DNA from: Gordonia tangerina
Lineage (GTDB): Bacteria > Actinomycetota > Actinomycetes > Mycobacteriales > Mycobacteriaceae
Assembly (NCBI RefSeq): GCF_021556435.1
Contig: NZ_JAKGCU010000001.1
Span: 186,001-250,000 of the forward strand
DNA: 64,000 nucleotides
Direction: 5' to 3'
The stretch's first letter is position 1. Each line of letters starts with the position of its first letter. A model generated the notes under the pieces. It searched no databases. It saw only the letters and a program-made list of their open reading frames with translations, and was not told where the DNA came from. The position numbers and the translations under genes were made by a program. Of this stretch, positions 1 to 9,489 are shown one piece after another.

Positions 1-2
1 CG

Positions 3-164
3 CCGGCCGCCTACGCGATTGCGACACTCACCTTCACATCGAAAGACGCGTGCGCCCAGGCGCTCGGCTCCGACGCCGGGCAGGCCGCTGCCGGTGACGT
101 CCCCAACTTCGCCTCCGGCGGTGCCACGATGTACTTCGTCGACGAAACCACCACCGGCCCCTGA
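3..164 (+). CDS. EthD family protein, C-terminal fragment
   Basis: Only the last 53 codons are in the window; the gene begins to the left. The fragment reads as a ferredoxin-like EthD tail: a beta strand (YAIATLTF), a helix rich in Ala/Gln and the characteristic segment DVPNFASGG followed by a final strand (TMYFVDE). EthD-like dimeric alpha/beta-barrel proteins are often encoded next to oxidative catabolic genes, which fits the meta-cleavage locus to the right, although a repeat cluster and a GIY-YIG gene lie between. The family call rests on the short motif and is moderate. Confidence 0.6.
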   Translation, partial: PAAYAIATLTFTSKDACAQALGSDAGQAAAGDVPNFASGGATMYFVDETTTGP

Positions 165-174
165 CCGCCGATCG

Positions 175-314
175 ATCTCGATACGCGACTCACTCCGTTC
201 GCCGCTACTCGATCAGCAGGAGAGACGCTCCAACTGCTGGTCGAGTAGTTCGAGGCGCCCCCGACTGTTGGTCGAGTAGTTCGAGGCGCTAGCCGAGAGC
301 GTATCGAGACCAGT
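175..314. repeat. Palindromic intergenic repeat, copy 1
   Basis: A forward arm at 175-219 begins ATCTCGATACGCGACTCACT and ends TCGATCAGCAG. Two reverse arms follow: a partial one at 235-259 and a full one at 265-314 that ends CGTATCGAGACCAGTG. Arms start and end with the complementary cores CTCGATACG and CGTATCGAG, and with TACTCGA and TCGAGTA, so the element can fold into a long hairpin just after the EthD stop codon. It has no coding potential I would trust. Confidence 0.8.
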
Positions 315-328
315 GCCGCCCACAGTGG

Positions 329-439
329 ATCTCGATACGCGACTCACTCCGTTCGCCGCTACTCGATCAGCAGAAGAGGCGCCTTCAACTGCTGGTCGAG
401 TAGTTCGAGGCGCTAGCCGAGAACGTATCGAGACCAGTG
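329..439. repeat. Palindromic intergenic repeat, copy 2
   Basis: Same organisation as the element at 175-314: left arm 329-373 is identical or nearly so to the left arm there, and the right arm 389-439 ends with CGTATCGAGACCAGTG. It sits immediately after the 3' end of the leftward GIY-YIG gene, so the pair of elements could act as a bidirectional transcription barrier. Inference from position and fold only. Confidence 0.8.
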
Positions 440-458
440 CTACGGCCAGCGATCGACC

Positions 459-746
459 TCATCCCCGACGCCTCTTCTTCGAGAGCCGCGGAAGGTCGTC
501 GAGCCTGCCTTCGATCAGCGCGAGCCGCTTCGCCCGTGACCAGTTCTGGATGCGCTTCTCCAGCGCGAACGCAACATCGATCGATTCGCACTCGTGGTAG
601 TACGCCAACCGCACAGGCAACCGAGCAGACGTGTACACCGATCCTCGACCCGAGTTATGTTGCGCTAGTCGTAGTTCGAGATTCCGCGTGCTCCCGACGT
701 AGAAGCTGCCATCGGCACATTCAAGGATGTAGACGAACGCCCCCAT
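459..746 (-). CDS. GIY-YIG domain protein, YhbQ/UPF0213-like
   Basis: 95 residues. The N-terminus carries the GIY-YIG signature in the form VYILECADGSFYVGST, followed by Arg in RNLELRLAQHN and the Glu in ALEKRIQNWSRAKRLALI, the usual positions of the catalytic Arg and metal-binding Glu. Size and layout match the stand-alone single-domain YhbQ-type family, proposed DNA-processing nucleases without a settled role. The gene is isolated between palindromic repeats (175-439 downstream and 801-1200 upstream). The C-terminus is basic (KKRRRG). Confidence 0.85.
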   Translation of the reverse strand: MGAFVYILECADGSFYVGSTRNLELRLAQHNSGRGSVYTSARLPVRLAYYHECESIDVAFALEKRIQNWSRAKRLALIEGRLDDLPRLSKKRRRG

Positions 747-800
747 ACGTCGACTATGCAGCCTGGAGCCATCGGTGCCGGATACTCATCCACAGGTGGT

Positions 801-1200
801 ACTGGTCTCGATACGTCTCCTCGCTGCGCTCGTCGACTACTCGACCAGCAGAGAGCTGCCCCAACTGCTCGTCGACTACTAGACCAGCAGGGAGCTGCCC
901 CGAGTAGTTCGAGGCGTTCGATGCAAGGGCGGGCCCACTGCTGGTCGAGTAGTTCGAGCCGCTAGCCGAGAACGTATCGAGGCCAGTGCCACCCTCCGAG
1001 GTCTCGATACGCGACTCACTTCGTTCGCCGCTACTCGACCAGCAGGGAGCTGCCCCGAGCAGTTCGAGGCGTTCGATGCAAGGGCGGGCCCACTGCTGGT
1101 CGAGTAGTTCGAGGCGCTAGCCGAGAGCGTATCGAGACCAGTGCCACCTTCCGAGGTCTCGATACGCGACTCACTTCGTTTCGCTGCTACTCGACCACCA
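801..1200. repeat. Tandem palindromic repeat cluster, 155-bp period
   Basis: The same arms as at 175-439 recur here. A 155-bp unit is tandemly repeated: the stretch AGGCGTTCGATGCAAGGGCG occurs at 912 and again at 1067, each followed by a right arm (CTGCTGGTCGAGTAG...) and a left arm (GGTCTCGATACGCGACTCAC...). The cluster fills nearly all of the space between the GIY-YIG gene and the tautomerase. I see no gene in it. Confidence 0.85.
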
Positions 1201-1210
1201 GTTGGTGCGA

Positions 1211-1618
1211 CTACCTACGCGCTGCGATCTCCGCCGCCCGCAACGCGCTTGCCGGGGTCCCGCCGATCGACCAGTTCTCGGGCGCGACTTCGACGATCTG
1301 TCCGCGCACCTGCTTCCGCTCGACCCCGAGTACGTCGACCACCACATCGGTGAGCGCGCTCGCCAACTCCTGACGTTGCTCCACCGTCCGCCCGGCCAAC
1401 ACGATGGCGGTGAAGTAGGGCGACACCGCAGCGCCCTCGTCGACGAGTCGCCCGCCGACCGCGACAGCTGTCGGCTCATAGTGCACGACGAAGACGCGGA
1501 CACGGTCGATCGGCGAATCCAGCACACGCGCATAGGTTTCGCTGGCTGCTACGGCAAGGCGACGCTCCTCGTCGGCGCTGAAGGTGTTGCGGGGCAGGTG
1601 AAAGTGGGCGACAGGCAT
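1211..1618 (-). CDS. Tautomerase superfamily protein (4-oxalocrotonate tautomerase type)
   Basis: 135 residues beginning MPVAHFHL, so removal of Met exposes Pro-1, the catalytic base of the tautomerase superfamily. The length is about twice that of classical 62-residue 4-OT, as in the fused or long members that contain two beta-alpha-beta units. It is the last gene of the five-gene leftward catabolic operon, 15 bp after the SDR stop, with an AAGGA ribosome binding site. In context it may isomerise 2-hydroxymuconate or a related dienol of the meta-cleavage route; the exact substrate cannot be read from sequence. Confidence 0.75.
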   Translation of the reverse strand: MPVAHFHLPRNTFSADEERRLAVAASETYARVLDSPIDRVRVFVVHYEPTAVAVGGRLVDEGAAVSPYFTAIVLAGRTVEQRQELASALTDVVVDVLGVERKQVRGQIVEVAPENWSIGGTPASALRAAEIAARR

Positions 1619-1633
1619 GTCAGGTCCTTGGGG

Positions 1634-2401
1634 TCAGAGGAGTGAGTGGCGTACGCCGCCGTCGGCTGCGAGGGTGGCACCGTGCAGGACGGCGGCCTCC
1701 GGTGCGAGCAGCGTTTCCACCAGCCAAGCGATCTCGTCAAGGGTGGGCAGCCGACCCAGCGAGGTCTTGGCGCGATAGTCGGCCCACACGTCGTCGACGC
1801 TGCGCCCGGACTCGCCGGCTTGCGTCTCCACCAGTGATCGCAGCCGTGGTGTATCGATAGGTCCGGGTGCGATGGTATGGGTGACAACGCCTTTCGGACC
1901 GTATAGCTTGCTGATCTGACGCATCAGGTTGAACAGCGCGGCGTTTGCGGTGCCGGGACCGGCATCGAGCGGACCCGGCTCGGCTCCGAGCGACCCGGCG
2001 ATCGCCACAAAACTCGACCCATTCCGCAGATGATCACGCACCGCGTGTAGCAGCCGCACCGTACCGGCCACCTTGATGTTCGCGGCCAACGCAAGCGCCG
2101 ACGGCTCGATCGAATCGGCCGACCCGCGCACCGGAAGGCCTGCGGCGAACAGTGCCAACCGAACCGGTCCGGCGAGACTCGAGCGGATGGTGTCGACGGC
2201 GTCGTCGGAGCCGATGTCGGCCACGCACGGCACGATCCGGTCGCTCGACGTCGCCAGCTTCTCCAGTTCGTCGGCGCTGCGCGCGACCGCCGCAACTCGA
2301 TAACCAGTGCGTGCGAGGCGTTCGGTGATCACCGAGCCCATCGCGCCGGTCGCGCCGACGACCACGCACGTCTCCGTTGACGGCATCTTCATGCCCATCA
2401 C
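1634..2401 (-). CDS. SDR-fold protein with degenerate catalytic motif
   Basis: 255 residues, Rossmann fold with the nucleotide motif VVVGATGAMG near residues 13-22 and the conserved PG segment APGPIDTPR. The usual YxxxK catalytic pair is not there: the aligned segment reads PGTANAALFNLMR, putting Pro at the Tyr position and Asn at the Lys position. The protein may therefore not be a classical oxidoreductase. Start choice is GTG 2401 (GTGA overlap with the upstream aldehyde dehydrogenase) or ATG 2398 (one-base overlap); both imply translational coupling. Fourth gene of the meta-cleavage operon. Confidence 0.75.
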   Translation of the reverse strand: MMGMKMPSTETCVVVGATGAMGSVITERLARTGYRVAAVARSADELEKLATSSDRIVPCVADIGSDDAVDTIRSSLAGPVRLALFAAGLPVRGSADSIEPSALALAANIKVAGTVRLLHAVRDHLRNGSSFVAIAGSLGAEPGPLDAGPGTANAALFNLMRQISKLYGPKGVVTHTIAPGPIDTPRLRSLVETQAGESGRSVDDVWADYRAKTSLGRLPTLDEIAWLVETLLAPEAAVLHGATLAADGGVRHSLL

Positions 2402-3866
2402 TTCCGCAACCGGATGGTGACGGCACGCGGCTCGGTGAAGAACTCGCGCGAGTACTGCCCACCTTCGCGGCCGAGCCCGCTGATGCCTTCACCGCCGAAC
2501 GGCAGGCGAAGGTCGCGCTCGAAGAAGGTGTTGATCCAGACGGTGCCGGCCTTCCACCGAGCCGCCAGCCGGTGGGCGCGATTGAGGTTCTCGGTGAACA
2601 GGATTCCGGCGAGTCCGTAGGGGGAGTCGTTGGTGATGCGCAGTGCCTCCTCCTCGGTGTCGAAACCGATCACGGTTTCCACCGGACCGAAGATCTCTTC
2701 GCGCGCTGTGCGGGAGGTGTTGTCGAGCCCGGTGATGATGGTCGGCGGGTAGTAGAAGCCGTTCGCATACGCGTCACCGGTGAGCCGTTCGCCGCCGGTG
2801 ATCACCTTGCCGCCTTCCTCCTGCGCGAGTTCGACGTAGCCGTGCACCTTCTCCAGGTGGCGTTGCTCGATGAGTGGGCCCATGAACGACGACGCCTCCT
2901 TCGGGTCGCCGACCACCAGCTTGCGGGCCTCCTCGGTGAACCGCTCCAGGAACTTCTCGCGGATCGAGTTCTGTACCAGCAGGCGGGTACCCGACAGGCA
3001 CACCTGCCCGTTGCCGCCGAAGATAGCCCGAAGCGACATCGGCACCGCGACATCGAGATCGGCGTCGTCGAAGACGATGTTGGCGGACTTGCCGCCCATC
3101 TCCGCCGACACCGGGGTGTGGTTGGCGGCGGCGGCCTGCAGGATCTTCACGCCGGTCGCGCTCGAGCCGGTGAAGGTGATGCGATCGACCCGCGGGTCCG
3201 AGGTTAGCGGTCCGGCGACGGCCTCGCCACCGAAGCCGTGCACCACATTCAGCACCCCGGGCGGTAGTCCCGCCTCGAGGGCGATCTCGGCGAACCGATT
3301 GGCGGTCAACGGTGTCTGCGGGGCCGGCTTGAGCACCACGGTGTTGCCGAAGGCCAACGCGGGCGCGATCTTCCAGGTGGCCAGCATCAGTGGCGCATTC
3401 CACGGACTGATCGCCGACACCACTCCGGCAGGCGGGTACAGCACATAGGACAGCAGATCACCGTCGGGGTAGGCCTCATTGGCCGCCATCGACACGTAGT
3501 CGGCGAAAAAGCGCAAGTTGTGTGCCACGCGGGGGATCTCGGCATGCAGCGACTGGGTGATCGTCTTACCGCCGTCGCGGGTTTCGAGCATCGCCAGTTC
3601 GTCGCGGTGCGCGTCGACGGCATCGGCCACCTGATGCAGAATCTTGGCCCGCTCCTTGGGTGACATCTGCGACCATCCGCCCTCGTCGAAGGTGCGGCGG
3701 GCGACGGTGATCGCCTCGGCGCCATCGTCGGCGGTGCCGCGGGCGATCGTGCCGAGTAGGGTGCCGTCGTGCGGGTCGTGGGTCTCGAAGGTCGCGCCAT
3801 CCGAGGCCGGTCTCCAGTCGCCACCGATCAGGTGCTTGACGTTGATCGGGCTCGTCGGTGATGTGG

Positions 3867-3870
<4 letters not shown>
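2398..3870 (-). CDS. Aldehyde dehydrogenase, 2-hydroxymuconic semialdehyde dehydrogenase-like
   Basis: 490 residues, a full NAD(P)-dependent ALDH. Seen: PWNAP (Asn158), general base Glu257 in AEMGGKS, nucleophile Cys291 in GNGQVCLSG, and the EEIFGPV box near 391. In meta-cleavage pathways this family oxidises 2-hydroxymuconate semialdehyde to 2-hydroxymuconate, the NAD branch that needs the tautomerase also encoded here. The start at 3870 overlaps the aldolase stop by four bases (ATGA); an open frame extends upstream but it overlaps the aldolase and has no homology I recognise. The closest alternative is 5-carboxymethyl-2-hydroxymuconate semialdehyde dehydrogenase. Confidence 0.85.
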
Positions 3871-5803
<1,933 letters not shown>

Positions 5804-5904
5804 TCACTCGCTGTCGCGTTGGCTCGACCGTACGAAGATCCGCTGTGCCGGAGGGGCGTCGACCGGACTGCCCGAATTCCGGCATCGGATGTGCCGACGG
5901 TGTT

Positions 5905-5936
5905 CGGCCATCCCGAATGGCCGTGACCCGGGTCAC
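5905..5936. promoter_or_regulatory. Two adjacent palindromes in the divergent meta-cleavage promoter
   Basis: CGGCCAT (5905-5911) and ATGGCCG (5917-5923) form a perfect 7-bp inverted repeat with a 5-bp spacer; GTGACCCGGGTCAC (5923-5936) is a perfect 14-bp palindrome abutting it. They lie between the divergent acetaldehyde dehydrogenase and dioxygenase genes, 85 bp before the dioxygenase start. Two abutting perfect palindromes are most simply operators for a dimeric regulator. No regulator gene is adjacent in the window. Confidence 0.6.
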
Positions 5937-6020
5937 AGGAGCGCGGCATGCTCGGGTCATCCACCGATGGAGCGGCCCCAGGGAACCCCCGGTGCCGGAC
6001 GATTCACCACAGGAGTACCG

Positions 6021-7109
6021 ATGAGCGAGAACACAGACCGATTCGAGATCGCCCACCTCGCGCGGGTCGAACTGTTCAGCCCGAAGCCACAGGAGACCGA
6101 GGACTTCTTCACCCGGTTCCTCGGCATGTATGTCACGCAGCGCGAGGGGCAGTCGGTGTACCTGCGCGGCTACGAGGACCCCTACCAGTGGAGCCTGAAG
6201 ATCACCGAATCCGATCAGGCCGGCATGGGACACGCCGCGCTACGCACCAGCTCCCCCGAGGCACTGGAACGTCGGGTGAAGTCCCTCAAGGACGGCAACG
6301 TCGACGGCAGGTGGTCGGAGGATCAGTTCGGCTTCGGGAAGACCTTCGAGTATCACTCCGCCGACGGCCACAACCTGTCACTGGTGTGGGAGGCCGAGAA
6401 GTATGTGGCGCCTGAGGAACTGCGGAGCAAGATCCTGTCGCGCCCGTCGAAGAAGCCGCTGTCGGGTATCCCGGTCAAGCGCATCGACCACCTGAATCTG
6501 ATGGCGTCGAATGTGACCTCGGTCAAGAACGAGTTCGAACGCCACCTCGGTTTCCGCACCACCGAACGCGTCGTCGATGGCGACGAGGAGATCGGCGCCT
6601 GGATGAGCTCCAACATCCTGGGCCACGAGGTCGCCTGTATGCGTGACATGACCGGCGGGCGAGGCAAACTGCATCACGTCGCCTTCTACTACGGGACCGG
6701 TCAGCACAACATGGATGCTGCAGAGATGTTCCGCGACTACGACATCCAGATCGAAGCCGGCCCCGACGTACACGGCATCACCCAAGGCCAGTTCCTGTAC
6801 GTCTTCGAGCCCGGCGGCAACCGGATCGAACTGTTCGGCGAGGCCGGCTACCTGCACCTCGACCCCGACGCGCAGACCAAGACATGGCAGATGTCCGACA
6901 TCGACACCGGCCTCGCCATCGGCGGCGCCAAGCTGCCGTGGGAAACCTACTTCACCTACGGCACCCCGAGCCCGCTGTCGCTGGATCAGCACATCGAACA
7001 GTTCGCGCACTTCGGGCCGGGCGCCGAGCCGGCCGCAGTCGCCGAAGCGGTCGAGGAGACCCCGATCGAGATCGACCACTCGCGGGCCGTCGCGGGGGCG
7101 CCGGCCTGA
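6021..7109 (+). CDS. Catechol 2,3-dioxygenase, extradiol VOC family
   Basis: 362 residues with two vicinal-oxygen-chelate modules. The C-terminal module carries the iron ligands: His157 in KRIDHLNL, His219 in KLHHVAFYY and Glu270 in GGNRIELFGE; His251 in DVHGIT matches the catalytic second-sphere histidine of XylE-type enzymes. It would cleave catechol or an alkylcatechol next to the hydroxyl groups to a 2-hydroxymuconate semialdehyde, feeding the divergent operon. Start ATG 6021 has AGGAG six bases upstream. An acidic tail of about 40 residues after the catalytic core makes it longer than XylE (about 307). Confidence 0.92.
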   Translation: MSENTDRFEIAHLARVELFSPKPQETEDFFTRFLGMYVTQREGQSVYLRGYEDPYQWSLKITESDQAGMGHAALRTSSPEALERRVKSLKDGNVDGRWSEDQFGFGKTFEYHSADGHNLSLVWEAEKYVAPEELRSKILSRPSKKPLSGIPVKRIDHLNLMASNVTSVKNEFERHLGFRTTERVVDGDEEIGAWMSSNILGHEVACMRDMTGGRGKLHHVAFYYGTGQHNMDAAEMFRDYDIQIEAGPDVHGITQGQFLYVFEPGGNRIELFGEAGYLHLDPDAQTKTWQMSDIDTGLAIGGAKLPWETYFTYGTPSPLSLDQHIEQFAHFGPGAEPAAVAEAVEETPIEIDHSRAVAGAPA

Positions 7110-7141
7110 CGGAACGTCTCTCGCGCGTCTAGCGTGCGCTC

Positions 7142-7163
7142 GCGCGCGAAGCTTCACGCGCGC
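7142..7163. terminator. GC-rich hairpin between convergent genes
   Basis: GCGCGCG (7142-7148) and CGCGCGC (7157-7163) can pair across an eight-base loop, between the end of the dioxygenase and the end of the leftward lipase. No T-tract follows on either side, so termination is only suggested by position. Confidence 0.4.
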
Positions 7164-7208
7164 AAGAACGACCGGCGCGCGAAGTCCTCCGCCGATGGTG
7201 GTGCATCC

Positions 7209-8492
7209 TTACGGCACCGCCATCGGCGCCAGACTGTTCCCCTGCGGGATCGTCGCGCAGTTACTGCGGGTCGGCACCCCGTTGAACCGTTCGGTCAGAT
7301 ACGGCAGGGCCTGCGCCTCGAAGACTGGGAACGCCTGACCGTGCGTGCGTCCGTCGTACTGGGCGTAGGTGACATCCACGCCGCGCGAGCAGTATTCGTG
7401 CGCCAGACCCGCCACGTCGCCGGTGACCATGATCGTGTCGCCGATAGCGTCGCTGTGTCCGACGGCCAGCAACAGCGGCGAGCGCGGGGTACCGGCAGTG
7501 CCCATGATGTTGTCGTTGACTGCGCGGACCACCTCGGGCACGTCGAGCAGCCCGGAGTAGGGTGGTTTCACCATGTCGGCGCTGGTGAGTCCGGGATAGT
7601 TGCCGGCGAATTCGACGATGCACTCATCGCTGACCTGCTGGGAGGTCTGCTTGCCGCGGGCGGAGAGGAAGGAGTCGACGTCGAGGTCATAGGTGCGTTG
7701 GTAGGCGACCACGAGCGCGGGGATCACCCCGGCCCACTGATCACTGCCGTCGATGTAGGGCAGGTTGTGGGACAGGTCGACGGGCAGGCCGCCGGCCGCG
7801 GTGCCGACGATGTTGAGCTCCGGTGCGTAGCGCGGCGCGACCTCGGCGCCCCACTGGGTCGGCACCGAACCGCCGGAGTAACCGACCAGGCCCACCGGCG
7901 TGGAGTCGGGGACCCGCAGGAAACGCTGCGCGGCGCGGACGCCGTCGAGCGCGGCGTACCCCGACTGCCGGCCGATGGTCCATTCCAGGTCCTCGCCCTC
8001 GTAGTCGGGCGCCACCACGGTGTAGCCGGCGGCGAGATAGCCTGCGATCACGCCCTGTTCGGCGGTGTTCAGCGAGTTCGCGTAGCCGCCGCTGAGGGTG
8101 TACGACGGGTCGCATTTCGAGCCGAGCGCGTCGTAGGCCATGTGGTAGGACACCAATCGGGTCGGGCCCGGCGTCAGCGGACGCAGCACCGTCGCCACCG
8201 TGACGGCCCCATCGCCGGCTTGATCGGTGGTCCGATACAGCACCTGGGTTCCGGTGATCGGGGTGTCGAGTGTCGGAGTGCGGAACGTCATCGGCCGCGA
8301 CCGCAGCACCGTGCCGGGTGCGATGTTCTCGAGGGGTCCGGAATAGCTGTAGAACGGGTCGGCAGACGGGAGCGGTGAACCCGGGCCGGGGGCCGCGATC
8401 GCCGCCGGAGCCGCCGCGAACACCATCGATCCGAGAGCCAGTCCGAGGACGACGAGGACACGAAGCAGCGCAAGGCGGGTGACACGGGCCAT
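7209..8492 (-). CDS. Secreted LIP-family lipase
   Basis: 427 residues. N-terminal Sec signal peptide: basic MARVTR, hydrophobic run to about residue 30, cleavage near AIAAPG. The nucleophile elbow is GYSGGS with Ser206. Candidate acid and base residues lie in VGHSDAIGD and RTHGQAF toward the C-terminus. Length and motif arrangement fit the secretory lipase (LIP) family, common in mycolata and acting on triacylglycerols or other esters outside the cytoplasm. It is convergent with the dioxygenase; 226 bp upstream, between 8493 and 8718, I see no gene. Confidence 0.85.
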   Translation of the reverse strand: MARVTRLALLRVLVVLGLALGSMVFAAAPAAIAAPGPGSPLPSADPFYSYSGPLENIAPGTVLRSRPMTFRTPTLDTPITGTQVLYRTTDQAGDGAVTVATVLRPLTPGPTRLVSYHMAYDALGSKCDPSYTLSGGYANSLNTAEQGVIAGYLAAGYTVVAPDYEGEDLEWTIGRQSGYAALDGVRAAQRFLRVPDSTPVGLVGYSGGSVPTQWGAEVAPRYAPELNIVGTAAGGLPVDLSHNLPYIDGSDQWAGVIPALVVAYQRTYDLDVDSFLSARGKQTSQQVSDECIVEFAGNYPGLTSADMVKPPYSGLLDVPEVVRAVNDNIMGTAGTPRSPLLLAVGHSDAIGDTIMVTGDVAGLAHEYCSRGVDVTYAQYDGRTHGQAFPVFEAQALPYLTERFNGVPTRSNCATIPQGNSLAPMAVP

Positions 8493-8718
8493 GCACTGAG
8501 TTAATCAGGTGCGAGTTCGCAACGCCGAGGTTCACGGCTCCCAACATCTCGACGCCGACGCGCTGTATGGCAAATGCTCGGCACCCGGCATGTTGCTGGA
8601 TCGGCACGGCTATCGCTCGGTCACCTCGACGGCAGCGCGGCTGTCAAAGCCCGCGGGTCGTATGTCCAGAACCCCGTTCCGGCACAACAAGCCATCAGCT
8701 GCCCTCTTGCCTCGGCTC

Positions 8719-9489
8719 TTAGATCATCTCGAACCGGCTCTCCAGATATCGCGTGACTGCTCGACCGTCAGCCAACTCGTCGCGCGCGTCAGAGGTGAGC
8801 CAGTAGTACCGCAGCATCCAGAAGAGCGCAGTGCCTCCCGGCGTGTAGGAGTCGGGTGTGTCCAGCGTGAACTGCCGGTCGTCGGTCGCGATGACGGTGA
8901 TCGGATGGCCTGTGTTGGACTTCCCCTCCGGGATGTAGTCGAGGATGGCCTTGATTTCGTCCCACTGAAACGTCGTCCACCGCCTTCCGTTGTAGAAGTC
9001 GACGCCTTGTCTGCCAAGCGCGATGCGAGGCCCATCACGGAATGCGGAACCGATCAAAGCGGGGACGCACAGAATGGCAACAAGCAATGCCCCGATCGAG
9101 AAGAAGAGTCGCTGGCCGTCGCTGAGATCGAGGTCAACCTTGTCTTGGGGGGCAAGAACAGCGAATAGAACTCCGCTGAGGATGAGCCCGCAGAAAGTCG
9201 TGCTCATGATTCGTCGCGAGACGTAGTCGGGCTCGACGATCGTGCCGTCGGAAGTTGATGTCGCCCGAGGGATTACCCGCCTCCGATAGAGGCGGTATCC
9301 GGCCGCTGCATAGCCGCACAACGAAACGCCCAGGCCCACAGCGACCAGGGACGTCAGCGCATTGCCGTTGAGCAGAGCTCGCACAGCCCAGTTGAGGCAG
9401 AAGGGCACGGCCGCAACGAAAAACACCATGCCGGCGACCATCCATTTCGAAGGACCTCGCCAGCGGCTGGGAGCGGTGAGGGCGGTCAT
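8719..9489 (-). CDS. Membrane protein, putative immunity or partner of WXG effector
   Basis: 256 residues from ATG 9489. Four hydrophobic segments: about 17-35, 42-62, 95-115 and 125-145. A soluble C-terminal half resembles a small PH-like beta domain (GVDFYNGRRWTTFQWDEIKAILDY). The start overlaps the stop of the effector-like gene by four bases (ATGA), so both are translated from one message. In polymorphic-toxin cassettes a membrane protein directly after a pore-forming or membrane-active effector is often its immunity protein; that role is inference here. Confidence 0.6.
   Translation of the reverse strand: MTALTAPSRWRGPSKWMVAGMVFFVAAVPFCLNWAVRALLNGNALTSLVAVGLGVSLCGYAAAGYRLYRRRVIPRATSTSDGTIVEPDYVSRRIMSTTFCGLILSGVLFAVLAPQDKVDLDLSDGQRLFFSIGALLVAILCVPALIGSAFRDGPRIALGRQGVDFYNGRRWTTFQWDEIKAILDYIPEGKSNTGHPITVIATDDRQFTLDTPDSYTPGGTALFWMLRYYWLTSDARDELADGRAVTRYLESRFEMI

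Noticed and set aside
2377..3207. Long open frame on the plus strand across the aldehyde dehydrogenase gene
   Set aside because: It is antisense to a full-length ALDH with catalytic residues; high-GC codon third-position bias creates such frames.
8509..9168. Plus-strand frame over the lipase promoter and membrane protein gene
   Set aside because: Opposes a membrane protein with clear spans and an ATGA-coupled start; no supporting motif.
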